NCBI RefSeq assembly: GCF_000612545.2
Contig: NZ_CP097800.1
Span: forward strand, 6,044,501-6,108,500
DNA from: Streptomyces sp. PCS3-D2
GTDB taxonomy: Bacteria; Actinomycetota; Actinomycetes; Streptomycetales; Streptomycetaceae
DNA length: 64,000 bases
Direction: 5' to 3'
Positions within the stretch are counted from its first letter, which is position 1; the number at the start of each line of letters is the position of its first letter. Made by a program: the position numbers and the translations under genes. Positions 50,018 through 57,439 of the stretch are shown here, piece by piece. The notes beneath the pieces are model-generated. The model was not told the origin of the DNA. It was given only the letters and a program-made list of their open reading frames with translations, and ran no database searches.

Positions 50018-50623
50018 ATGGCGGCCAGGACCACGGAACCCGCAGGCACCCACGAAGCCCCGGTACCGCAGCGGCTGCTGGCCGTCGCCACCCGGCTGTT
50101 CGCCGAGCGCGGCTACGACCGCACCTCCGTCCAGGAGATCGTGGAGGCTGCCGGGGTCACCAAGGGCGCGCTCTACCACTACTTCGGGTCCAAGGACGAC
50201 CTGCTGCACGAGGTGTACGCGCGGATGCTGCGCCTCCAGCAGCAGCGCCTCGACGCGGTGGCCTCGTCCGACGCCCCCGTCGAGGAAAGGCTGCGGGCCG
50301 CGGCAGCCGACGTCGTCGTCACCACCATCGAGAACCTCGACGACGCCATGATCTTCTTCCGGTCGATGCACCAGCTCAGCCCGGAGAAGTTCAAGCAGGT
50401 ACGGGCGGAGCGCCGGCGCTACCACGAGCGCTTCCGGGCACTCATCGAGGAGGGTCAGCGGACCGGCGTGTTCTCCACCGCCACCCCCGCCGACCTGGTG
50501 GTGGACTACCACTTCGGCTCCGTGCACCACCTGTCCACCTGGTACCGGGCCGATGGTCCGCTCACACCGCAGCAGGTCGCCGACCACCTCGCGGACCTGC
50601 TGCTGAGGGCGCTGCGGCCCTGA
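50018..50623 (+). CDS. TetR-family regulator
   Basis: A 201-residue regulator at the end of the SDR/ligase group. The helix-turn-helix is PQRLLAVATRLFAERGYDRTSVQE in part and IVEAAGVTKGALYHYFGSK (about 15-62). The C-terminal domain (MHQLSPEKFKQVRAERRRYHERFRALIEE region) resembles the KstR2-like group that governs CoA-ester catabolism. AAAGGAAGG stands before ATG 50018. It is the best candidate for control of the CATACCGACYGGT sites, although an unrelated inverted repeat lies before its own start. Its last 62 bp overlap the convergent old yellow enzyme gene. Confidence 0.9.
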   Translation: MAARTTEPAGTHEAPVPQRLLAVATRLFAERGYDRTSVQEIVEAAGVTKGALYHYFGSKDDLLHEVYARMLRLQQQRLDAVASSDAPVEERLRAAAADVVVTTIENLDDAMIFFRSMHQLSPEKFKQVRAERRRYHERFRALIEEGQRTGVFSTATPADLVVDYHFGSVHHLSTWYRADGPLTPQQVADHLADLLLRALRP

Positions 50624-51713
50624 TCCCCGAGGCGTCCAGCGCGGGATAGTCGGTGTACCCTTCGGCGCCCTGGACGTACATGAAGAACTCCGGCCGGAGC
50701 GCGTTGAGCGGAGCACCCCCGCGCAGCCGTTCCACGAGGTCGGGGTTGGCGAGGAAGCCCCGGCCCAGCGCGATCAGGTCGGCGCCCGCGGCCAGCAGCC
50801 GCTCGCCCCTGCGCATTCCGGCGTCGGTCGCCACCTCCTCGCGGGTCAGTGCCGGGTTGGCGATCAGCGTGCCCGGCCAGGCGCGGCGGATCCCGCCGAA
50901 GAGGGGAGCGGCCGGGTCGGCGTACACCTGGTGCAGATAGACCGGGCCGAGCTGCGCCAGTGCCTCGACCAGCGCCGGGTAGAGAGCCTCGGTGTCGCCC
51001 TCCTCGATGCCGTTGACGCCGAGTCCCGGCGAGATGCGGACGCCGACCCGGTCCGCCCCGACGGCCCCGATCACCGCCCGCACCACCTCGACGGTGAAGC
51101 GGATGCGGCCTTCGGCGGACCCGCCCCACCGGTCGGTGCGCCGGTTGGTGTTCCGTGCGAGGAACTGGTGGAGCAGGTGGCCGTTGGCGGAGTGCACCTC
51201 CACCCCGGCGAACCCGGCGTCGACGGCGTTGCGCGCCGCCTTCGCGAAGTCGGCCACGGTGGCCCTGATGTCCTCGTCCGTCATCTCCCGGGGCGTCAGC
51301 GCGTCCTGGAGCCCGCCGGGGGTGTGCAGCTGCTCGGGGAAGCGTACGGCCGACGGGGCCAGCGGGACGTGCCCGCTGGTGTCCGGGTGGCCGACCCGGC
51401 CGCCGTGCTGGAGCTGGAGGAACATCCGCCCGCCTGCCGTGTGCACCGCGCCGGTGACCCGGCGCCAGCCGGCGATCTGCGCCGGGGTGTGGATGCCGGG
51501 GATGTGCGGATAGGTCTGGCCGACGGCGTTCGGTGCGGCGGCCTCGGCGATGATCAGGCCGGCCGAGGCGCGCTGCGCGTAGTACGTGGCCATGAGGGCG
51601 CCGGGGACCCCGTCGGCGCCGGCGCGATTGCGCGTCAGCGGGGCCATCACGAGGCGGTTGGGGAGCTCCAGCCCGCCGAGTCGGGCGGGGGCGAAAAGTG
51701 TCTTCTGCGTCAT
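50562..51713 (-). CDS. Old yellow enzyme-family alkene reductase
   Basis: A 383-residue FMN-dependent reductase of activated C=C bonds. Motifs are LFAPARLGGLELPNRLVMAPLTRNRA in part, QLQHGGRVGHPD, the substrate-binding HSANGHLLHQFL, NRRTDRWGGSAEGR, and LIALGRGFLANPDLVERLRGG. ATG 51713 begins MTQKTLFAPARLGG; longer readings cross the promoter. The promoter at 51722-51752 has a 19-bp spacer of MerR type with the -10 only 9 nt before ATG, so the mRNA is probably leaderless. It is divergent from the MerR gene and likely activated by it under electrophile or redox stress. The last 20 residues extend past the usual end into the convergent TetR gene. Confidence 0.93.
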   Translation of the reverse strand: MTQKTLFAPARLGGLELPNRLVMAPLTRNRAGADGVPGALMATYYAQRASAGLIIAEAAAPNAVGQTYPHIPGIHTPAQIAGWRRVTGAVHTAGGRMFLQLQHGGRVGHPDTSGHVPLAPSAVRFPEQLHTPGGLQDALTPREMTDEDIRATVADFAKAARNAVDAGFAGVEVHSANGHLLHQFLARNTNRRTDRWGGSAEGRIRFTVEVVRAVIGAVGADRVGVRISPGLGVNGIEEGDTEALYPALVEALAQLGPVYLHQVYADPAAPLFGGIRRAWPGTLIANPALTREEVATDAGMRRGERLLAAGADLIALGRGFLANPDLVERLRGGAPLNALRPEFFMYVQGAEGYTDYPALDASGIRAAAPSAAGPRGGRRPAAV

Positions 51714-51721
51714 GCCGGGTA

Positions 51722-51752
51722 CCGTAAAACCTGACACTGGTGTCAGGTTCAA
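51722..51752 (-). promoter_or_regulatory. MerR-type promoter of the alkene reductase
   Basis: On the minus strand TTGAAC (51752-51747), exactly 19 bp, and TTACGG (51727-51722) form the overlong spacer that MerR proteins remodel. The spacer is filled by a perfect palindrome with arms AACCTGACAC and GTGTCAGGTT (51728-51737, 51740-51749). Confidence 0.8.
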
Positions 51753-51766
51753 GGCCTGGGGGGACC

Positions 51767-52138
51767 GTGCGGATCGGAGAACTGGCGGCGCGCACCGGCG
51801 TGGGCGAGCGCTCGCTGCGCTACTACGAGGCACAGGGCCTGCTGGCCGCCGACCGCACGCCCGGCGGGCACCGGGACTTCCCCGAGCGGGCGGTGGACCG
51901 GGTCATCCGCATCCAGGAGCTCTACGCGGCCGGCCTCAACAGCACGAAGATCGGGCAGATCCTCCCCTGCATGCGGGACGAGGACGGCGGCCCGTCGGTG
52001 CGTGCGACCCCTGCGCTGGTGGCCGAGCTCGCTGCCGAACGGGAGCGGATCGACCGGATGATCGGCGAGCTGATCCGCTCCCGCGACGTGCTGGACGAGG
52101 TGATCTCCGCGGCGGCGGGCCGCGTCACGGCCCGCTGA
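51767..52138 (+). CDS. MerR-family regulator
   Basis: A 123-residue regulator. The winged helix is RIGELAARTGVGERSLRYYEAQ (as a region, about 2-23) with GLLAADRTPGGHRDFPE following; the dimer helix runs from about 75 to the end. No cysteines or histidines suited to metal binding appear at the C-terminus apart from one Cys in ILPCMRDEDGG, so it may sense electrophiles or another small ligand through that cysteine. GTG 51767 begins the domain. It is divergent from the alkene reductase, with the palindromic MerR operator between them. Confidence 0.9.
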   Translation: MRIGELAARTGVGERSLRYYEAQGLLAADRTPGGHRDFPERAVDRVIRIQELYAAGLNSTKIGQILPCMRDEDGGPSVRATPALVAELAAERERIDRMIGELIRSRDVLDEVISAAAGRVTAR

Positions 52139-52272
52139 GGCCGGTGCGCGGGCCGCGGCGCGGGCCGGTGCGCACGCCGCGCCCGGCCCGGCCACGATCC
52201 GGCCGGCCCGGGGCCCGGGCGGGTGGCGGGCCGGCGCGTGGAGGCCCTGCTGCGCCCGGGGCCGGCCCGAGG

Positions 52273-53487
52273 CTAGAGGTACCGCTTCAGTTCGCGGCGG
52301 GCCAGGGAGCGCTGGTGCACCTCGTCCGGACCGTCGGCCAGGCGCAGGGTGCGGGCCGCGGCCCACAGCTCGGCCAGGGGGAAGTCCTGGCTCACCCCGC
52401 CCGCGCCGTGCAGCTGCACCGCGTCGTCCAGGATCCGTACCACCGCCCGCGGGGTCGCGATCTTGATGGCCTGGATCTCGGTGTGGGCGCCCCGGTTCCC
52501 GACCGTGTCCATCAGCCAGGCCGTCTTGAGCACCAGCAGCCGCAACTGCTCCACCGCGACCCGCGCGTCGGCGATCCAGTTCTGCACGACGCCCTGCGCG
52601 GCCAGCGGCTTGCCGAAGGCCGTCCGCTCCACCGCCCGCCGGCACATCAGCTCGATGGCCCGCTCCGCCATCCCGATCAGCCGCATGCAGTGGTGGATGC
52701 GTCCCGGGCCGAGCCGCGCCTGGGCGATGGCGAAGCCGCCGCCCTCCTCCCCGATCAGGTTCGCCGCGGGGATCCGTACCCCGTCGAACACCACTTCGGC
52801 GTGGCCGCCGTGGTCGTGGTCCTCGTACCCGTACACCGTCATGGCCCGCCGCACTTCGACCCCCGGGGTGTCCCGGGGGACCAGGACCATCGACTGCTGA
52901 CGGCGCGGATCGGCGCCGTCCGGGTCGGTCTTGCCCATCACGATGAAGATCTTGCAGTCCGGGTTCATGGCGCCGGAGATGAACCACTTGCGGCCCGTGA
53001 CCACATACGCGTCACCGTCCCGTTCGATCCGGGTCTCGATGTTCGTCGCGTCCGAGGAGGCCACCTCGGGCTCCGTCATCGCGAAGGCGGAGCGGATCGC
53101 GCCTTCCAGCAGGGGCTCCAGCCACTGCTTCTTCTGCTCCTCGCTCCCGAACTGCGCCAGCAGCTCCATGTTCCCGGTGTCGGGGGCCGCGCAGTTGGTC
53201 GCAGTGGGCGCCAGGTGCGGGCTGCGGCCGGTGATCTCCGCCAGCGGTGCGTACTGGAGGTTGGTCAGCCCCGCACCGTACTCCGGGTCCGGGAGGAAGA
53301 GATTCCACAGGCCCTGGCGGCGCGCCTCGGCCTTCAGCTCACCGAGGACGGCCGGGGTGTCCCAGGGCGAGGCCAACCGTGCGCGCTGCTCGGCGGCGAC
53401 GGCTTCCGCCGGGTGGACGTACTCCTCCATGAACGCGAGCAGCCGCTCGCGGAGTTCCTCGGTCCGGTCGTCGAATGCGAAATCCAT
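52273..53487 (-). CDS. Acyl-CoA dehydrogenase (ACAD10/11-like)
   Basis: A 404-residue FAD enzyme of the ACAD10/11 branch: WDTPAVLGELKAEARRQGLWNLFLPD in part, APDTGNMELLAQFGSEEQK, AMTEPEVASSDATNIET, GRKWFISGAMNPDCKIFIVMGKTDP in part, and the C-terminal LADGPDEVHQRSLARREL. It lies 10 nt behind the APH-like kinase gene in one operon. In animals the two domains are fused (ACAD11), and in Pseudomonas LvaA/LvaC-type pairs they work on 4-hydroxyacyl-CoA through a phosphorylated intermediate. The same job is therefore likely here (family knowledge plus context). Confidence 0.93.
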   Translation of the reverse strand: MDFAFDDRTEELRERLLAFMEEYVHPAEAVAAEQRARLASPWDTPAVLGELKAEARRQGLWNLFLPDPEYGAGLTNLQYAPLAEITGRSPHLAPTATNCAAPDTGNMELLAQFGSEEQKKQWLEPLLEGAIRSAFAMTEPEVASSDATNIETRIERDGDAYVVTGRKWFISGAMNPDCKIFIVMGKTDPDGADPRRQQSMVLVPRDTPGVEVRRAMTVYGYEDHDHGGHAEVVFDGVRIPAANLIGEEGGGFAIAQARLGPGRIHHCMRLIGMAERAIELMCRRAVERTAFGKPLAAQGVVQNWIADARVAVEQLRLLVLKTAWLMDTVGNRGAHTEIQAIKIATPRAVVRILDDAVQLHGAGGVSQDFPLAELWAAARTLRLADGPDEVHQRSLARRELKRYL

Positions 53488-53497
53488 GCGGGGTGCC

Positions 53498-54547
53498 TCA
53501 GCCTTCCTGCAGTTCCTGGAGGGTGGTCAGTCCGTGCTCGATGAAGACCGGAACCAGCTCGCCGATCCGGTCGAAGCCCGCGCCGACGGTCTGCCCGAGC
53601 GTGTAGCGGTAGTGGATGCCCTCGAGGATCACCGCGAGCTTGAACCAGGCGAAGGCCGTGTACCAGGCGATGGCCCCGGTGTCCCGCCCGGAGCGCGCGG
53701 CGTACCGCTCGACCAGTTCCGCGGGAGCCGGGTGGCCGGGGGCTCCGCTCGTCGTGCTGACGGGGGATCCGGCCAGTCCCAGATCGGAGCTGTACATCAC
53801 CAGCAGCCCGAGGTCGGTCAGCGGATCGCCGAGCGTGGACATCTCCCAGTCCAGCACCGCCCGGATCGTGTCGGTGCCGGACGGGGTCCCGTCGATCAGC
53901 ACGTTGTCCAGGCGGTAGTCCCCGTGCACCACGGTCGGGGCGGGGGAGCCGGGCAGCCTGCGGCCCAGCGCGCCGTGCAGCTCGTCGATCCCGGCGAGCT
54001 CACGCCCCCGCGAGGCCGCGAGCTGCTTGCCCCAGCGGCGCAGCTGCCGGTCGAGGAAACCCTCCGGCCGGCCGAAGTCGCCCAGGCCCACCGCCTCCGG
54101 ATCCACCGCGTGCAGGTCGACCAGCGTGTCCACCAGTCCGAGCACCGCCCGCCGGGTCCGCTCCGGGCCGATGGCGGCGAGTTCGCCGGCCGTGCGGTAC
54201 GGCACCCCGTCCACGTACTCCATGACGTAGAACGGCGCCCCGAGCACCTCCTCGTCCTCGCACAGCAGCACCGGCTCCGGGACCGGCACGGCCGTTCCGT
54301 GCAGCGCCGCGATGACCCGGTGCTCGCGGCGCATGTCGTGGGCGGTGGCCAGCACATGGCCGAGCGGCGGCCGGCGCACCACCCAGCGGCCGGTCCCGTC
54401 GGTGATCTCGTACGTGAGATTCGACCGGCCTCCCTCGATCAGCCGGCCGCGCAGCGCAGCGGCCGCGAGTCCCGGTCGGACCCGGTCGAGATGGCCGCGC
54501 AGCCGCTCCAGATCCAGGCCTGGCGGGTCGGCCGGGGCTGAGGTCAT
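53498..54547 (-). CDS. APH-like hydroxyacyl-CoA kinase (ACAD11 N-domain-like)
   Basis: A 349-residue protein of the aminoglycoside phosphotransferase/choline kinase fold. GGRSNLTYEI near 40 is the nucleotide loop, VVRRPPLGHVL carries the ATP lysine equivalent, the catalytic loop is VHGDYRLDNVLID (HGDxxxxN) and AVLDWEMSTLGDPLTDLG holds the metal-binding Asp. These sequences are those of the ACAD10/11-associated kinases rather than resistance enzymes, and the next gene is the matching dehydrogenase. Predicted role: phosphorylation of the hydroxyl group of 4-hydroxyacyl-CoA. GGAGG precedes ATG 54547, and an inverted repeat operator lies 69 nt upstream. Confidence 0.9.
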   Translation of the reverse strand: MTSAPADPPGLDLERLRGHLDRVRPGLAAAALRGRLIEGGRSNLTYEITDGTGRWVVRRPPLGHVLATAHDMRREHRVIAALHGTAVPVPEPVLLCEDEEVLGAPFYVMEYVDGVPYRTAGELAAIGPERTRRAVLGLVDTLVDLHAVDPEAVGLGDFGRPEGFLDRQLRRWGKQLAASRGRELAGIDELHGALGRRLPGSPAPTVVHGDYRLDNVLIDGTPSGTDTIRAVLDWEMSTLGDPLTDLGLLVMYSSDLGLAGSPVSTTSGAPGHPAPAELVERYAARSGRDTGAIAWYTAFAWFKLAVILEGIHYRYTLGQTVGAGFDRIGELVPVFIEHGLTTLQELQEG

Positions 54548-54615
54548 GTGCGCACCTCCGTGCGGAGAGTCGGTGGGGACGTGCGGTGGTGCGTCGGCGC
54601 ACCATCGCAGGCAAT

Positions 54616-54635
54616 CATGCCGACCAGTCGGTATG
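54616..54635. promoter_or_regulatory. TetR-like operator before the APH/ACAD operon
   Basis: CATGCCGACCAGTCGGTATG is an inverted repeat with 9-nt arms, one mismatch and a CA centre. On the minus strand it begins with the 13-mer CATACCGACTGGT found at 47324. Confidence 0.65.
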
Positions 54636-54688
54636 CCGTCCAGTGGGCGGGCCGGAGGATCGACTCCGGCCCGCCGGACTCGCCGGAC

Positions 54689-55600
54689 TCACGCGTGGCA
54701 CAGGATCGGCGTACCGCCGTTCATCACCGTCATGTCCGCGAGCACCGCCGGTATGTCCAGCGGCGCACCCTCCGGCTCCCCGGCCAGCTCCGCGTAGGCC
54801 CGGTGCACGTTGGCCACCAGCCGCTCGCTCTCCCGCCAGGCCGCGAACTCGCCGAGGTCGGCCTGCCGGGCCACCTCCAGCGGGGTCAGCCCCCCGGCCC
54901 GCCCCTCCCGGGAGACTTCGGCCACGTACCGCAGGTAGCGCTCGGTGGAGTCGTAGGACGACGGGTCCGTCAGCGGTCCGTGGCCCGGTACGACGGTCTC
55001 CGCGTCCAGTGACCGCAGCAGCTCCAGGGCCCGCAGGGAGCCGGCGAGCGAGCCCATCGCAAGGAACGGCGTGCCCCCGGCGAAGACCAGGTCCCCGGTG
55101 AAGACCACCCGGTGCTCGGGCACCCACACGACCGAGTCCCCGGTGGTGTGCGCGACCCCCGGGTGGACGACCCGCACCTCGGTCGAGCCCACGTGCACGG
55201 TCGCCCGGTCGCTGTAGGTCAGGTCGGGGGCGGTGATGTCTATCGCCCCGAAGTCCGTCGCCGGCCAGATCATCTCCAGCTGGTGGCCCGCGGCGAGCTG
55301 CTCGGCCCGAGCGGCGTCGTGCCCGAGGATCAGCGCCCCGGGGGTGAAGACGCAGTTGCCGTAGGTGTGGTCGCCGTGGTGGTGGGTGTTCACCACCGTC
55401 CGGGGGAGCGGCACCCCGGCCGCCGCGATCGCGTCACGCAGCGCCAGTGCGCGCCGCTCGGTGGCGGCGGTGTCGATGAGCAGGGTCCGGCCGCCGTCGC
55501 TGACGAAGCCGGCGTTGTTCAGGCACCATCCTCCGTCGGGCTGCACGTAGGCGTACACCCCCGGTGCGGGCTGGACGAGGTACGGGTCGTCGACGGGCAT
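54689..55600 (-). CDS. MBL-fold metallo-hydrolase
   Basis: A 303-residue metallo-beta-lactamase-fold hydrolase. The zinc motif is NTHHHGDHTYGN (HxHxDH form), with further ligands His in GVAHTTGD, Asp in VFTGDLVF and His in VPGHGPL. GWCLNNAGFVSDGGRTLLIDT is typical of the quinoprotein-relay or hydrolase-like members of unknown substrate. ATG 55600 has GGGGAGAG before it; ATG 55639 would add 13 residues. No signal peptide is visible. It lies in line with the APH/ACAD operon but on the far side of its promoter region, so it is a separate unit. Confidence 0.88.
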   Translation of the reverse strand: MPVDDPYLVQPAPGVYAYVQPDGGWCLNNAGFVSDGGRTLLIDTAATERRALALRDAIAAAGVPLPRTVVNTHHHGDHTYGNCVFTPGALILGHDAARAEQLAAGHQLEMIWPATDFGAIDITAPDLTYSDRATVHVGSTEVRVVHPGVAHTTGDSVVWVPEHRVVFTGDLVFAGGTPFLAMGSLAGSLRALELLRSLDAETVVPGHGPLTDPSSYDSTERYLRYVAEVSREGRAGGLTPLEVARQADLGEFAAWRESERLVANVHRAYAELAGEPEGAPLDIPAVLADMTVMNGGTPILCHA

Positions 55601-55731
55601 CTGCGCTCTCCCCGGGTCGCTTTGACGGACGGTCGGCATCCTGTCAGTCGTCGCCGCACGGGGGGAGGGCGGGTGCCGCCACCGGTCACCCCTGGTGGGC
55701 CGGGGGAGCGGGCCGGTGACGGCCTCGCAGA

Positions 55732-56028
55732 TCAGTGGTCGTCGTAGTGCCCGTCGTGTGCGGCGTGGCGGTGTCCGTCGTGCAGGTAGTCGACGTGGTC
55801 GCCGTGCTGGACCGTGTCGTGCCCGCAGCCCGTGCCGTGGGTGTGGGCGTGGCCCTCGTGCGCGGTGTGCCCGGTCGGCTCGCACTCGTCCCAGTGCCCC
55901 GAGTGCTCCCGGTGCAGGTGGCCGTCGTGCGCGTAGTCGACGTGGTCGCCGTGCGGGACCGCCCGGTGGCCGCAGTCCGCGCCGTGGGCGTGCTGGTGCG
56001 TGGGGTGTTCGTGGTGGAGGGTCGTCAT
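55732..56028 (-). CDS. Histidine-rich repeat protein (putative metal binder)
   Basis: A 98-residue cytosolic protein in which more than a quarter of residues are histidine, with many Asp/Gly. It consists of two related units of about 40 residues: HAHGADCGHRAVPHGDHVDY with AHDGHLHREHSGHWDE, and HTHGTGCGHDTVQHGDHVDY with LHDGHRHAAHDGHYDD. Each unit has one cysteine in a DCGH/GCGH turn. Zinc, nickel or copper storage or delivery is the natural guess; no transporter or metalloregulator is adjacent. It is not homologous to a family I can name with certainty. Confidence 0.78.
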   Translation of the reverse strand: MTTLHHEHPTHQHAHGADCGHRAVPHGDHVDYAHDGHLHREHSGHWDECEPTGHTAHEGHAHTHGTGCGHDTVQHGDHVDYLHDGHRHAAHDGHYDDH

Positions 56029-56111
56029 GGCGCCGAGACTAGTGCGAATGGTCGGCTGTCACCTGTTGTGTCCCGCTTGATCGGGGGAAGTGTGATGATG
56101 GGGCCGACGGC

Positions 56112-56429
56112 TCAGAGGATGACCGCCACCGCGAACGCCGCCAGCGCCACCGTGCACGCCACCACGGACAGCGCCGACCCGGGGTCCAGCACCCGCGGCC
56201 GGCCGGTGGCCAAGGCCCGGATCCTGCGGTGCGCCACCCACAGGAACGCCAGCCAGACCAACACGATCAACGCGGCCCCGGCCAGTTCCGACGGCGACCC
56301 CGGCCCGCGCAGCGCCTGCCGCAGGGCCAGCACCGCCACCACCGAGGACGCCAGCGTCGTACGCCGCCACGCCAGCCGGGTCCGCTCGGGCTGGAGCCCG
56401 GCGTCGCGATCCACCCCCGGGACGCTCAC
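56112..56429 (-). CDS. DUF202 membrane protein
   Basis: A 105-residue protein with three likely helices (about 29-43, 48-66 and 83-105). The motif ERTRLAWRRTTLASSVVAVLALRQ, cited in part, is the DUF202 signature, shared with the next gene upstream. It overlaps that gene's stop by ATGA. Function unknown; the two probably form a complex in the membrane. Confidence 0.88.
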   Translation of the reverse strand: MSVPGVDRDAGLQPERTRLAWRRTTLASSVVAVLALRQALRGPGSPSELAGAALIVLVWLAFLWVAHRRIRALATGRPRVLDPGSALSVVACTVALAAFAVAVIL

Positions 56430-56824
56430 CGCCCGGACGTCCAGCCCAGCAGCACGACCACCACCATCGCCACCGCGACCAGCCCCACGCCCAGGCTCAG
56501 CACCACCGGGAACCGCGACAGCGGCAGGTCCTCGTGCCGCCGCATCGCCCGCTCGCAGCGCACCCAGTGGTTCACCGCCCGCAGCGCGCAGGCCGCGCCG
56601 ACCGCGAGGAGCGCGAAGGCCATGCCCACGCGCACCCCCCAGCGCAGGTCGGGCAGGAACTGGTCGACGGCGAAACCGCCGCCGACCAGCGCCAGGGCGG
56701 TCCGGATCCAGGCGAGGAACGTGCGCTCGTTGGCCAGCGAGAAGCGGTAGTCGGGGGTGTCGCCCTCATCCTTCAGCCGCGACGGTGCGAACCACAGGCG
56801 TACGTCCTTGACGAAGTCGATCAC
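56426..56824 (-). CDS. YidH-type DUF202 membrane protein
   Basis: A 132-residue protein. After a soluble N-terminus (LWFAPSRLKDEGDTPDYRFSLANERTFLAWIRTALA, shown for the SLANERTFLAWIRT DUF202 motif) three helices follow at about 38-55, 63-82 and 108-127. Its ATGA overlap with the second DUF202 gene shows translational coupling, a common arrangement. Function unknown. It lies just 9 nt from the NUDIX gene stop on the same strand, so NUDIX-yidH-DUF202 may be one transcript. Confidence 0.9.
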   Translation of the reverse strand: MIDFVKDVRLWFAPSRLKDEGDTPDYRFSLANERTFLAWIRTALALVGGGFAVDQFLPDLRWGVRVGMAFALLAVGAACALRAVNHWVRCERAMRRHEDLPLSRFPVVLSLGVGLVAVAMVVVVLLGWTSGR

Positions 56825-56833
56825 CGGATCAAT

Positions 56834-57355
56834 CTACTGGCGGGAGCCGCGATACGCCCGCAGCCGCCGGTAGGCCTCCAACCCGTCCGGCACCCAGGGC
56901 CACTGCCCGCTCCCGATCCGCCGGTCCAGCTCCTCCCGCGTCAGGAAGGAGTGCCAGGCCACCTCCGAGCCCTGCGGGGCCACCGGCAGCTCGCACCGCA
57001 CCTCGTGCACGGACGACCACCAAGCCCCGCCCGGGCCCTCGTACAGGAACCTGAACAGCGGTTCCGGCTGTGCCAGCCCCCGCACCCCGAGCTCCTCCTC
57101 GGCCTCCCGCAGCGCGGCCTCGGCGTAGCTCTCGCCGGCGCCCACCACCCCGCCCACGAACATGTCGTAGTGCGAGGGGAAGACGAGCTTCGAAGCGGTC
57201 CGCCGGTGCACGAAGATCCGCTCCTCCGCGTCCCTGGCCAGCACGAACACACAGCGGTGGATCAGGCCGCGGGCGTACACCTCGCCCCGCGGGGCCTGCC
57301 CGAGGACCCGGTCGTCCCGGTCCACCACGTCCAGTACTTCATCAGCGGCACTCAC
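56834..57355 (-). CDS. NUDIX hydrolase (YfcD-like)
   Basis: A 173-residue hydrolase of nucleoside-diphosphate-linked or related phosphate compounds. The NUDIX box runs from GGVVGAGESYAEAALREA to EEELGV with the catalytic REAEEELG. The N-terminal EVLDVVDRDDRVLGQAPRGEVY and LIHRCVFVLARDAEERIFVHRR, cited in parts, match the YfcD/isopentenyl-isomerase-like branch. GTG 57355 begins VSAADEVLDV; ATG further upstream would run over the divergent promoter. It is divergent from the flavoprotein gene, 84 nt away. The substrate is unknown. Confidence 0.9.
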   Translation of the reverse strand: MSAADEVLDVVDRDDRVLGQAPRGEVYARGLIHRCVFVLARDAEERIFVHRRTASKLVFPSHYDMFVGGVVGAGESYAEAALREAEEELGVRGLAQPEPLFRFLYEGPGGAWWSSVHEVRCELPVAPQGSEVAWHSFLTREELDRRIGSGQWPWVPDGLEAYRRLRAYRGSRQ

Positions 57356-57439
57356 GGGCCCATCCAACCACCGCTGTTGACTGGTTACCGCTCCGTAGCA
57401 AAGGATCTGCCCCACCATCGACGGAGGACGGGTGTCCGC

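Noticed and set aside
53498-54547. Reading the APH-fold gene as an antibiotic phosphotransferase
   Set aside because: Sequence and the adjacent ACAD10/11-like dehydrogenase fit the hydroxyacyl-CoA kinase group instead.
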